Source: Lunularia cruciata
Taxonomy: Eukaryota; Streptophyta; Marchantiopsida; Lunulariales; Lunulariaceae
Direction: 5' to 3'
Assembly: GCA_948567375.1 (NCBI GenBank)
Contig: OX419757.1
Location: forward strand, 61,442,001 to 61,506,000
DNA: 64,000 bases
The position numbers and the translations under genes were made by a program. Below the pieces are notes generated by a model. That model made no database searches and was not told the DNA's origin. It worked only from the letters and a program-made list of their open reading frames with translations. Of this stretch, positions 45,928 to 56,926 are shown piece by piece; the first letter of the stretch is position 1; every line of letters starts with the position of its first letter.

Positions 45928-47550
45928 ATTCACACCCTTCATGGCATGGAAGTGGTTATTCCAACACTTAGAGGTTCCATTGATAGATAATAACCATGAG
46001 TTTAAGAGAGCTCACTTGGAGGATTGAGTCATGGAGATAATATTGATCTCCAAACTACATTTCCATCACTTAAGGTTTGGTTTCTAGGGGTAGATCGGCA
46101 ATACCCATGAGTTTTAGCTCTAATAGCATTAGTGTATCTAGTGGAGGTGCACTAGTTGGAGATGGTGCTATGACAAGTAGAGGTACCACTACAAGAGGTA
46201 GTGAAATAGCAAGGTTTAATCCCATGGTGGAATTTTTCCATTATTTGTGGTAGAACTACAAGGAGTGCGGATTGACAAGCTAAAGAGCTTGTAGGATTTC
46301 TATGGTTAGAGAGAGCCTTCATGAGACATATACTTGCATGAGATGGTTGATGAATTTTACTCAAGGAATTACTCAAGCCCATGCAATCCAATTTTGGTAT
46401 GGGATCCTAGACAAGGAGTTGCAATATAAAGTACATGATGTTATGTTGTTAGAAGCTACTTCACCTACTTTGATAGTGGTCTTTATTTTGGTTGAGCATA
46501 TTGAGTTCAACATGGTAGAGGAGAGAGTGGTGACATCTAGATTTGGTAGGGAGATTTTATCCACAAGTGTTACTTCCGCTAGAGTGCAATAGGGTGTGCC
46601 ACACCATGTTGGCTTTTAAGGGCAAAGTGAACAACCCATATCTTATAGACCAAGTAGAGTGCCTAAAGAAACTAGACCCTTACCTTCATTTTTGGATCAA
46701 TGAGTGGTGGTGTTGGTTGTTGGACTTGTGATGGATCTCACCACAAGAGAAAGTGCACTCAAGGCAATGGACATGATAACTTTGGTTCATTGTAGCCAAC
46801 ATAAAGATAGTGACCATTACCACAGATTTGGTCATACTAGTGACCAATTCTTTGACCTCCACCTAGAGTTATGCAATGGTAGGGCTATTATGGTAGGTGA
46901 TAGAGGAGCTCTAGGTCATGAAAGATGAGGTGGTAAAGGACCTACATCTAGAAAGGACTCAATACATGCCTTTTCTTCTAATACAACCATGGCTACTTAG
47001 ATTGAGCAGTTGGAAGAGAGATTGGCTAGCATGACCATAACTTAGAGGAGATCAGATTCAAGTGCTAAGGCTTCCACTTCTTATGTTGGTGATAGAGATG
47101 TCTTGGATTTTAAGTGTGGAGCAACACAAGTAAATGTATATGTCTAAATGACTAGGTGTGTTATACATGCTTTAGAGCCTAAAGGAGCATCAATGGAGTT
47201 GGACCCACATGGAAGAGAGGTTGGTAGACTGGTCAGACATCCCTAGTCTTTCATACTCTTTGAGGTACTATAGATGACATGGTCCTTAAATGTTCTATTG
47301 TAAGTGTGATAAATGGTGGAGGAGTGCATGATGGATTATATATTAGTTAGCTATCTATGAATCCACATATGGAGACTAGCACAATATTGGGAGTGGGCTA
47401 ATTGATTATGTAATGGAGTTGACTCAATTCCAATGTTCCAATTGGCTACCACACTTTATGAGAGTAGGGATCATGTGGTTCTTGCTTCTAGAGCAGAAAT
47501 GGTTGATAGTAGAGCTAACTTGGTTGAGGAGTATGGAATCCATTAAACTA
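45928..47550 (+). pseudogene. A2 gag, main part
   Basis: Resumes after D. It contains FVEYVRRL-like and WYGILDKELQYKVHDVMLL blocks (46395-46450) and EHIEFNMVEE (46496-46525). The first zinc knuckle CWTCDGSHHKRKC is at 46717-46755; the second, near 46810-46850, has lost its Cys. The end MATxIEQLEERLASM (46988-47030) matches A1. Many stops. Confidence 0.78.
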
Positions 47551-48380
47551 CTAGTGGTTTATGCTAAGCAATAACAACTAAGTTGGAGGAGTTACTAGCT
47601 AGACCTACCTTTGAGCGGGTTTGGTTCCAACCAAAGTGAGATTTTCCATTTGGTGCAATTTTTAGGGAAAGTCTATACACCACAGAGGGTCTTACTAGAT
47701 TGTGATACATAGCCTTTTATATTAGAGAATGCTATTGTTTTTGGTCTTGGGCTACAGAAGACCAATGTGGAGAGATGTCAATTTTAGATCTAGACATCTC
47801 TAGGGGTGGTTCTCCACAATAAATCACATGTGGGTAACTCATTGCCCAGATTCAGCCCAATCATCTAATTGATCATTTATGGTGAAAGCTCAAGGCATTG
47901 TGACAATAATAGAGTCATATGATATGCTAGTTGGTACAGTAGTGTTAAACATGGGTTTCAATATTAACTATTGGGAGGAGATAACTTCCTATATTGCATA
48001 GTTGGCAATTAGGTGAGAGATGGGGTATGTTGCTACATGTAGGTTTTAATAGTAGTAATCTTGGCTCTTTATAGTCAAGGACCATAGCATCAATTTTAGC
48101 TTTCAGAATTTCTATTACTTGGCTTGGTGACTTATTGGAGGAGAATACCCATGTGGAAGATACCCCAATACCAAAGGAGATCACTTAAATTTGGAGGAAA
48201 AGTGAGACTAGTTCCATCTACCTTGGATATTCTATTGGGGAGTTCTCAGGAGGCATTACAATAACATGTGGATCATTTAATGTAATGGGCTTGGAGTGGA
48301 GCCTTTGTACCACAAGGAGATCAATGTGAGGATGAGCTTCTGGAGTCAATTATCTTGCCACCTTTGGATACCACACTTAT
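47551..48380 (+). pseudogene. A2 protease and spacer
   Basis: Aligned with A1 3300-2600. The protease active-site region at about 47690-47720 reads LLDCDT rather than LLDSGA, so the catalytic triad is gone. The spacer runs to 48380. Confidence 0.65.
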
Positions 48381-48389
48381 TACTTGGTA

Positions 48390-49340
48390 GTATAAAGCAA
48401 AGAAAGTATGCCTATTAGAGTTGTTTGGTTGGATTAGCATTAGACTAGTTGTTGCACAATAGGCAAGTATATGAGTGTTCATAGATACTTGTATGTGGAG
48501 AGAGATGAGACTGTTAGGCAAGTCTCTTTACATCAAGTGACACACTTGGCCTATTGGTATTATAAGTTATCAATAGTCAAGGGTTACCAAAAGACCCTAC
48601 CAATAGACATTTCCTTCTTGGGGATCTAGGATCTCAAGAAATATTCACCCATTCATTTGGTGATTTTGGGATGGGCCTTGTCAAGAACATACCCAAGTTG
48701 ACCAAGGTCAAGGTTTACAAGATCCTTGTTCTAGTATGTTTTGAGAAATGTTTTATGTACTTAGACATCTCAAAGTTCATCAATTCATTTCTCCAACCTA
48801 CATTTTGGAGAATATCCCTTTGATGGGTGATTCTTGTATAGGAGTGATGGTGAGTATACATCAGATCTATTCTTGGATGTGACCTTCCATATTGTTAGAT
48901 GCAACTAGAGTTGGATCATGAGCCCATTTTCTTTGTCTTTGGTGGAAAAATCTCTTACCTAAGAGGTTTTACATTGTGCCTATGATGTGATTCAACAACT
49001 AGCTCACCTTACTATTGATGATATTTTAAATGTCGGGTGCTAGTCTTAGACAATAGTAGTGGCCGATAGGCCATCTATGGTAATGGTGAACTTTTTTGGG
49101 CAGCCTAGAGCCACTTTACCCACACTCATGAGTTTACCAAGCTCATATACTTTCTGAGCAGGTGGTCTTGGACTTGTTTGGAACTCATAGTTACATCAAT
49201 TGGTGGAGCCTAATGCTGATGAAAGAGAGAGCAATAGGTTTTGTACCAATATCATCACCATTTTAGCAATGTCAAAGGCATCCAAGAATTAGGTGTTAGG
49301 TCAAGCTATGGACATAGACTATTTGACTTGGATTGAGAGC
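48390..49340 (+). pseudogene. A2 C5 cytosine methyltransferase domain
   Basis: Second copy of the methyltransferase at the same place in pol. Seen in order: motif I LLELFGWI (48417-48440), motif IV with PCQ retained (about 48676-48690), a GLQDPCS block, motif VI ENIPLMGD (48810-48833), the motif VIII region LLDATRVGS followed by an LWWKNLLPK block (48890-48965), and motif X VLGQAMD (49293-49313). Many stops, mostly CAA/CAG/TGG to stop by C to T or G to A change. It shows the domain is a family trait and not a one-off capture in A1. Confidence 0.82.
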
Positions 49341-49528
49341 CTTGGCTTGGTAGAGTAGTGTAGGATGCGTTTGATATACATCACCATTTTGACACAGGTG
49401 AGCTCTATGCCTATCAAGATTTGGGCACATGCTAGGAGCAATGGTTTGAGTGAGCATGGTATTCTTGGGACACAACTAATGGCTACTAGTGAGAGTGGTC
49501 TACTTGGGGTTCATCCAGTTGACCATGG

Positions 49529-49646
49529 TATTCTTGGGTTATACCTTTTGTCTACTTGGGATGTAGCTAGAGGACGTGTGGAGCTTGTATTCTTGGGTTA
49601 TATCTTTTGTCTACTTGGGATGTAGCTAGAGGACGTGTGGAGCTTG
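49529..49646 (+). repeat. 59 bp tandem duplication in A2 linker
   Basis: 49529-49587 and 49588-49646 are nearly identical (one difference, TACC against TATC). A1 has a single copy. It is a recent local duplication in the peptide-repeat linker between methyltransferase and RT. Confidence 0.9.
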
Positions 49647-49880
49647 CAGCCAAAGCATAAGGAGTTTGCTCCAATGGTTGCTCTAAGATTAGGAACTCCA
49701 ATGGTTGGGGGCATGAAATTATTGCTCTTAAGGGCCTAGTGTAATAGCTAGTTAGTGCATCTTCCACTCATATATCAGTTATAAAGGATACTTGGGAGCC
49801 AAACATTGGACCCAAGCTTACAAGAGGGCAAAGATAGAGAGCTTAGAGGTTCTTGAGGAGCTACATGAGTTGTTTTGCCA

Positions 49881-49926
49881 TTTTAGAGCCCCCAAATCCG
49901 TCAGGACGGATTTGGGGGCTCTAAAA
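49881..49926. repeat. Perfect 22 bp inverted repeat with 2 bp centre
   Basis: Left arm 49881-49902 and right arm 49905-49926 are exact reverse complements around AG. The arms are GC-rich (GAGCCCCCAAATCCG). A1 (about 1083-1105) contains only the sequence of one arm, so the other arm was created in A2. Confidence 0.95.
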
Positions 49927-49959
49927 GGATGGATTATTTGGATTGAGCTAAATAGTGAT

Positions 49960-50436
49960 ACCTTAATTTTTTGACATGGAGAGAGCATTGATTCAAAGCC
50001 AAGTAGAGAGCTTTATGAGGCTAGTTTGGTAGAGATTTCACATGGAGAGTATGCTTTAGCTATGGTGATGATAGCCAAGAAGAATATGCATGGCAATTAC
50101 ATAAATAGGTAGATGTATGGAAACTACCATCCTATCAACCAAAAAATAAGAGCTAATTGGTATGTTATGCATACACTAGAGGAGATCTTTGATGCAATTG
50201 CTATGCAAAGGTCTTTAGTACTTTGGATATTCAAAAATGATATCATAAGTTGCCAATCAAGGAGGAAGACAAGCCCAAAATAACATTTTGAGCTATTGAT
50301 CCTCATAGCAAGGATGTATTGTATCAATGGAGGTTCTTACCATTTGGGTTGAAGAACGTTCTTACCAAGTTCCAGAGGGTCATGGACAAGACCCTAGTAA
50401 GATTGGAATTTTCTTAGTGCTATATTGATGACATTG
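49960..50436 (+). pseudogene. A2 RT fragment
   Basis: AKKNMHGNYINR, then THTLEEIFDAIAMQRSLVLW (frameshifted) and WRFLPFGLKNV up to CYIDD at about 50420-50434, where B3 begins. Same RT as A1 and A3. Confidence 0.82.
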
Positions 50437-51653
50437 TGTAATATTTTGAGGATAAGAGAAATTGCAAGAGAAACACAAGAGAAGAAACATAAGATCAATA
50501 CAAGGTTTCATTCTTCAATACTTCAATGCTCCAAAGGAGCATATTTTCTTTATTATATAGCAAAGAGGATCTACTCAAAAGGATCTACACCTTTGGATCA
50601 AATACATGGATTAGTGAAATGTTAGTGAGCTTTACCTTCAGATTAGTTGCATGGATTGGTGATATGTTGATCCTTGTTCTATTTGGTTAGTCAAACAAGT
50701 TTGACCAAAAGGAATCTTTGGAGAAGTTTCTTAAAGGAAGCTCAAAAATAGAATGGGTAATATACCATTGGAAAGATATTGACAAAATAAGCAAGAAAGA
50801 AGAAGGCAATGCCTTTTCTCATGAAGGGAAAAAAATAGTCCATTTTTCAAGGCCTAATTCGTTATTTAGGCCCCCCAAAATTACCTCTAAAGTTTTCAAG
50901 GTGTTTTTGGCCTTTGCCTTATTAGTAGAAGTACTCTTTTAGTGACACCTCTATCTAATCTACTTAGACCATAGTATATAACATCTCTAAACATATTACT
51001 AAGCCAATTTCCACCTCTAAATAATCTATCTAGCTAATGGTATTACAAAACTCTCTCCTAGTAAGGTACAACGTTCTCATTGTGAAGTTGTTGCTCAAAA
51101 TATTGCACTAATACTGATGCATTCTGTCAAGTTAGCTATGGGCTCCCATGTTACTTGAAACAATGAGTACCCTTTACAATATACAAGATATTCTACATCT
51201 GGATACCGGGTACCACAGATGCATTTCTAGAGAATATATCCAACTTTGTATTCCTCCATGCCACCAATGAGTATTGGACAAGGTCGGACTTCTTGGTTGA
51301 AAGGAAAGTGGGGTGGTTAGGGTGCATATCTATGAAGCAAGGAAACATGGAACATTGGATGGATGAGTGGTGAACATGAGTGGTGGTAGCTTAAGGTGAT
51401 AAGCCATTGCATTGACTCAACAAATGATGGGAAAAGGGTAAATAAAATGAAGTTTGAGCTTACAAGGGCCAACTAACATAAAGTTGGTTGTGGACAGCCA
51501 CACTTAATCTTTGATGCTGATTTTCATGTGTCTACAATGTGCATTTGCATTTGCATATTATTTTGGTCAATTTTTCAACCTATGTTTGAAGTTGTACACA
51601 CCTTGTTGGATTCTAGAAATAAAAATTTTTGACAAATTCAACTTTTGTAGCCA

Positions 51654-53492
51654 TGTGTTGCCCACATTTTTCATTTTGGATGAGTTTTAAAGAATAAGTG
51701 CATTGCTAAAACCAAATTGAAACCATATTGAAGCCAAATGGAAAGGAAATGATGAGAATCATGTATTTTGATTCAACCCAAAGAAGTCTAATTTGTGTCA
51801 GAGGAAGAGGAAGGAGGAGGTCAGACGCCACAGGAGGGTTTCTTCACATCGGAATGAATGTTGCATGTCAAGATTACTGCAGGGGCCATATATCAATGAT
51901 TACATGTCCAAATCATGCATGTTATGTTTCATTGGAAGCGTCTCGTTTAGGGCTTTCCATTGCCACTAAAATCGCAAAGTTTGGAGGTATGCAGTAGAAG
52001 TTACAAGTATTTGAAGTTTTGGAAGTAGATGTATAGAGTAGTTGAGTGTCTTCAGGTTGGTGTCTTCGGGTCTATATGACTTTGGACTTATATGACTTTG
52101 GGTTTACACGACTTCAGGTCTAAAGACTTTGCCTCAAGACAAATATGATTCAACTCGAGGTAGTGAGACATTGGATGTGGGAGTCTTCAAGTCAAATATC
52201 GGAAGCATCTGAAATAGTTAGGATAGAGATAGTTAGGATACCCATGATTTCAATTTCAATTCTGATTGAAGATGGGATAGAAATTGAAAGAGAAATAGTA
52301 GTAGTGAATGAACCCAAAGTGCACCAATCAGACAATAAGTGTCTTTGGGTCAATTACATGAGTGATTAGGGGAAAGTGGGTTACAAACTGAAGTCATAGA
52401 AAGCATATCCATGTTTTCAATTACAATTCTTGATGAAGATATAGTAGAATTAGCAAAGGAATTGATAGTAGTTAGACCCAAAGTAATAGAGATAGGATTG
52501 TAGGTATCTTTGGATCAGTTATTTGGCGCATTAGAGAAGAGTGGGTTGGAAGATAAAGAGTTAGATAGATTACGCACTAGTGTAATTGTAGTTCAGAGTG
52601 AAGAAGTGGTAGAAATAGTGAAAGATTTAGTAGTTGAAAATAGACCTGAAGAAGGAGAAGTGATAGGAAGATCATCAGGATTGAAAGCCAAAGTTGATGT
52701 TGATATTGTATCGGAGTAAAAATTTTGAGATATGAAGAGGTGCATTTTGGATCTACAGGTTAGAAGAGTTGTTGTAGAACGGTATATTTGTTAGTAAGTG
52801 TCAATTACTCTACTATTTAAAGGGAGCATTCGTAGTATTATATTGTTCAGTATTCATAATTTCTAAAGATAGATAAAGCAAAGTACCAATTTTAGTGCTC
52901 ATCATTGGAGCTTGATTTTGAGTATCAACTTTGTATATGTTTGTGAGTGTGTGGAGAATTCTGAAGTGCAAGTCATTGTGTTTGTTGGATGTTAGATTCC
53001 ATAGTCTTGATCTTCATTCTGTGTGTTTGATCCTAAGTGAAGTGCAATTGGAGCAATGCCTTGACAGATCTGAGAGGAATTGTAGTGTTGGTAGTATTCT
53101 ACATTTGTGAGTACAGCATTGAGTTGATGTGAAGCAATTTTGATTGAGGAAGTTGTGTCTTCAATGGAGGGGTGGAACAAAATTCTAAGGTGAAGTCATT
53201 TTGCAATGAAGTGCTGTCTTTGGGAGAATCTAAATCATCACAATCAAGATTTGTTTGGACAGAATTTGTGATGTTGTGATTATGAGTGTGTGAATTAGTG
53301 ACAAGTTGTTGAGATTGAGTGCTTGTTACTCTCTTTTGGGTGTGGTTTCTACCTGAGAGATTAAAGACGCAACCAAGAAGAACTACTTGTTATTTTTTGA
53401 CTTTGTATTTGACCAATTCTGAATTGTATCACTACGGGAACAAACTTTACTTACTTGATTACCACAAAAGTGATATTTGCCGGGTTGTCACA
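51654..53492 (+). mobile_element. Family C element or solo LTR inside B3 integrase
   Basis: TGTGTTGCCCAC to GGGTTGTCACA, 1839 bp, flanked by a perfect AGCCA duplication (51649-51653 and 53493-53497). A TATTTAAAG box is near 52812. Confidence 0.88.
52510..52719 (+). pseudogene. Conserved acidic ORF end in family C
   Basis: 69 residues, LEKSGLEDKELDRLRTS to AKVDVDIVSE, matching 10981-11202 in frame and stop position. Function unknown. Confidence 0.5.
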
Positions 53493-54457
53493 AGCCATTG
53501 GGCAGATCTTTCTCAAGATCAAAGACATTAAAGGGTGTTCTCTATACATGGGGAAGAATGGTGTGGCTTGTGGAGATGCATTCACTGAAATTTAATAGGA
53601 AAATGTCACCAATGGAAGTAAGGTGTCCCACCTTTCTTGCTCCTCTAAGGTGAAGCCTTGGAGCATGACTTTAAGAACATGTTTGGCCTGCTTTGTTTGT
53701 CTATTGGTTTATGGATGGTATATTTTGGACACAACAAGTTTGGTTTTGAAGATGCCAAATATTGTTCTCCAAAACAAACTAATGAATTGAGTGACTCAAT
53801 TGGTGATGAGCATTTAAGATAATCCATGGTGAGAAAAGACCACTTCTAAGTACAATTGAGCTTATTGTGGAGTATTCATATCCTTGGTCTTAGGACACAA
53901 ATGAATTATTTTGTTGAGTTGGTCTTCAAAGACTACAATGGAATCAAAACCTAAGGTAGTCTTGGGTAATTTACAAACCAGATCCATGTTGACCTAATCC
54001 TGATATTATATATGAGTAGGGAGGAGTTGAAGGAGTCCCACATGAGCTTGATTAGAGGATTTATTTTTTTTGATAGAGTAGGCAGCTTTGAACCAATAAT
54101 AATGAATCAATCACTTTGTTGCTCATTTTGGACCAGTAGTAATGGCATTTGACTACATCTAAGAACTTGTCCACTCCAACATGACCTACAATGGCAGAAT
54201 CATGACATTCTACTAGGATGGTAGTTCTTAAGTCTAGAGTATCTATGATCTTTAACTCGCCATCTCAAAAGGTGAATCCTTGGGTATTGGTTACAATGTT
54301 GGATGATTGAGCTCCTACAATTTGTGGGCCAGTCTTTGTAACATTAAGAATTCTTGGCCAGAAATCTAAGTTCATATTGACTATTATAACCAAATTTTTC
54401 ACCATAGGCATCTAGGTTCATCTTGACTATTATAACCAAATTGTTCAACATAGCCAT

Positions 54458-55500
54458 CTAGGTGAATCCATCTGCAAGTTGTTTCTTGCCTTCCATATAT
54501 GTGATCTTCATGTTGAACCGTTGTCTCCACTTGCCCAACAAATCTATCAACAAGATAGATCTTTTTGTGTTTTGAGGTAGACTAGTAGTTTGTGATCTAT
54601 TTCCACTATGAATGCCTTCTTGCCAAGATAGTGCTTCCAATGCTTGGCTTCAAGGACAATAGCCAACTCTTCTTGTTTGGTGGTATGATAGTTGCACTCT
54701 ACTTGTAAAAAATTTTGAGAGAAATATGCAATTAGGTGCCATCCATCACTCCATTCTTATTGTAGGATGGCTTCTATTGCAATGTTTGATGCATCTATAG
54801 CAAACTTGGTTGGACATCTTGGGTCATACCATTTCAAGATTGGTGCATGTAGTAATGCATCTTTCAATTCTTGAAAGGCCAATCTTGTGCAATTCACCAT
54901 ATTCACTTCTTTTCCTTGCCAAGTAGTGTTGTTAGGGATTGTATGAACTTGGAAAATTCCTTGACAAATCAAGAATAGAATCCAATCAATCCAAATAAAA
55001 TTTTGAGTTGAGTTTGAATTTTGGAGCACACTATTTTTGAATGACATCTATTTTATCTATTAAAACTTGGATACCTTTTGCACTTACTCTATACCTCAAG
55101 TAATCTACTTCAAACTTGCCAAACTTCCACTTTGAAACTTTGGCATATAAATGGTTCTATCTTAGAATCTAGATGACTTTTTGTAGTTTTTGCTTGTACT
55201 CTCATTGTCCTACTATAGACTAAGATGTCATCAAGGAAAATGATAACAAACTTATCCAAGTATTGACAAAATATATAATTCATGAAAGTGGTTGGTGCAT
55301 TGAGGAGGTTGAATAGCATCATTAGGTACTAAAAGTGACTATACCTTGTTTGAAAAGTAGTTTTGTGTATGTCTTCCTTTTCAATCTTGATTCAATTATG
55401 ACCATTCCATAAATCAACTTTGGTGAAGTGTTTTGCCCCATTGAGGTGATCAAACAAGTCATTCATGCAGATAATGGGTATTTTTTCAAAAAAAATTCTT
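54458..55500 (-). pseudogene. B3 RT and RNase H
   Basis: RT palm piece 55322-55110 with LNAPTTFMN and FLDDILVYS (catalytic FLDD), a connection piece 55047-54757 with LLHAPILKWYDP and FAIDASNIAIEAIL, and RNase H near 54640-54458 (RSILLIDLLGKWRQRFNMKI end). Broken by stops and frameshifts. Confidence 0.82.
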
Positions 55501-55699
55501 GAATTAGGCTTTCAAAGGCAATGCACATTTTCATTGTTTCATTCTTTTACTTCACAAACAAGACAAGAGCCCTATATGGTGATACAATACATTGGATAAA
55601 TCCTTTTTGTAGCATATCCTTTATTTGAGCCTTGCACTCCTCCCACTCATGGGTGCTAGTCAATAGGGGGTCTTAAAAGGAGGTGTCTTCTCATGAAGT

Positions 55700-56680
55700 A
55701 TCAATTTTAAGATCTATTTTATTTTTTTAATGGTAATCTTGAGGTAATCACAAAAGATATCTTAAAATTCTTTGACCACATCTTTCAAATTCTCAAGAAT
55801 TTTTCCATTAAGTTTTGCACTCTGGACTTCTCTTATTAGACCCATGAAACATCTATCTATCTTATTGATAGCTTTTGTCCCTATGATATAGAGGTAGTTC
55901 TTGTCTTTGAGATCTTTCACTATCTCCAATAATCTTCCATTGGCTAGTTCTTAATATTTCTCTTCTCCAATTTAATATAGGGTTGTAGTATTCCATCCAT
56001 GGCATGCCTAAGATCAAATCATAACAAGCTAAGCATATCACTTACTTTTCAATTTCTTCCTAATACTCTCCTACAAAGAGTACTACCTTTCTAGGTTACA
56101 ATTCAATTCTTTTTGTTTGACCATTAGGTAACTCTACTTCTTCATTCTCATCTTTCATTAGTTCCATCCTCAACCTTTTTATAATAAAGCAAGACAATAA
56201 ATTCTTTGTTTCTCCAAGGCCCATCAATGCAATCACCTTATTGCCTTCTAGGACTCCATTTACAATAATCAATTGTGTGTTTGTCTTCCTCAACCTTTGC
56301 ACACTTGTCATTTCCTTCTCCACACTTTTAATCCTCTCTATTGAGCCATATTGATAATCTTCATTTTTTGATGTGATTTTAGCATCTTTCTCTTTGGTTT
56401 GTCTCTCCAAGTTGTTCAAAGGTTGCTTGTATGGAGACTAAGGGTCGTTAAGTAGGCAAGCATGACAATTGATGGTAATGTGCCCAACTTGGCCGCAATT
56501 GTAACAACATTGTTGTTTTGCTCAAGCTTTCTCTTCTTGTGAGCCTCCATCTCTCTTTTCTTTGACTTGTCTCCATTCTCCTTTGGAGTGGTCATGCTCC
56601 TCGGTCTCAAAAACAAATGTTGCTCAATTCCATCAGAAATAATCCACCAAAGTATGATTTTTCAACCCAATAGTGTTGTG
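55700..56680 (-). pseudogene. B3 protease and gag C-terminus
   Basis: Protease piece 56419-56096: IALMGLGETKNLLSCFI (active site decayed, usual DSGAT reads GLGET) and EVELPNGQTKRIEL, as in B1. Gag piece 56616-56416 includes the knuckle region near 56510-56460. Confidence 0.7.
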
Positions 56681-56683
56681 TTG

Positions 56684-56826
56684 GACTAGCCGGTGAGTGT
56701 CACTTTGAGTCTCTTAGCTAGAGTGGGTGTTGCTTGACTGTAATCAAGGCCTGTTGTTGGCAAACCATTGAGTTGAGGATTGATTTCTGATCCAAGTTGA
56801 ATGTGATTTGAGTCAAGTGTGAATAG
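56684..56826 (+). mobile_element. A LTR fragment
   Basis: CTAGCCGGTGAGTGTCAC to GTGATTTGAGTCAAG matches A2 LTR 31070-31200. It then runs into repeat E copy 3, as at 29747. Confidence 0.7.
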
Positions 56827-56926
56827 ATCATTATGATACTTTAGAGTTTATGTATGACTTTTGTATGTGTTGTACTTCTATAGTGTATGATATTAACAAC
56901 AATGTATATATGCACAACAAGTTCCA
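56827..56926 (+). repeat. Repeat E, copy 3
   Basis: ATACTTTAGAG to ATATGCACAACAA. Marks the right limit of the recognisable retrotransposon cluster. Confidence 0.6.

Larger units (their letters stand above)
50437..56680 (-). mobile_element. Element B3: truncated chromodomain gypsy
   Basis: Minus strand: 3' LTR 50437-51046, integrase remnants (51060-51650 and 53500-54100) split by a C copy, RNase H (54640-54458), RT (55322-54757), protease (56419-56096) and gag to 56680. There is no 5' LTR; it abuts an A LTR piece. The left side cuts A2 RT at YIDD, the right side does not rejoin A2 RT, so a deletion or rearrangement followed the insertion. Confidence 0.82.

Noticed and set aside
38121-45932. 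TTTA as target duplication of element D
   Set aside because: TTTA lies before the left LTR and just inside it (38825), not after the right LTR (ATTC); it would fit a solo LTR but a complete internal region follows.
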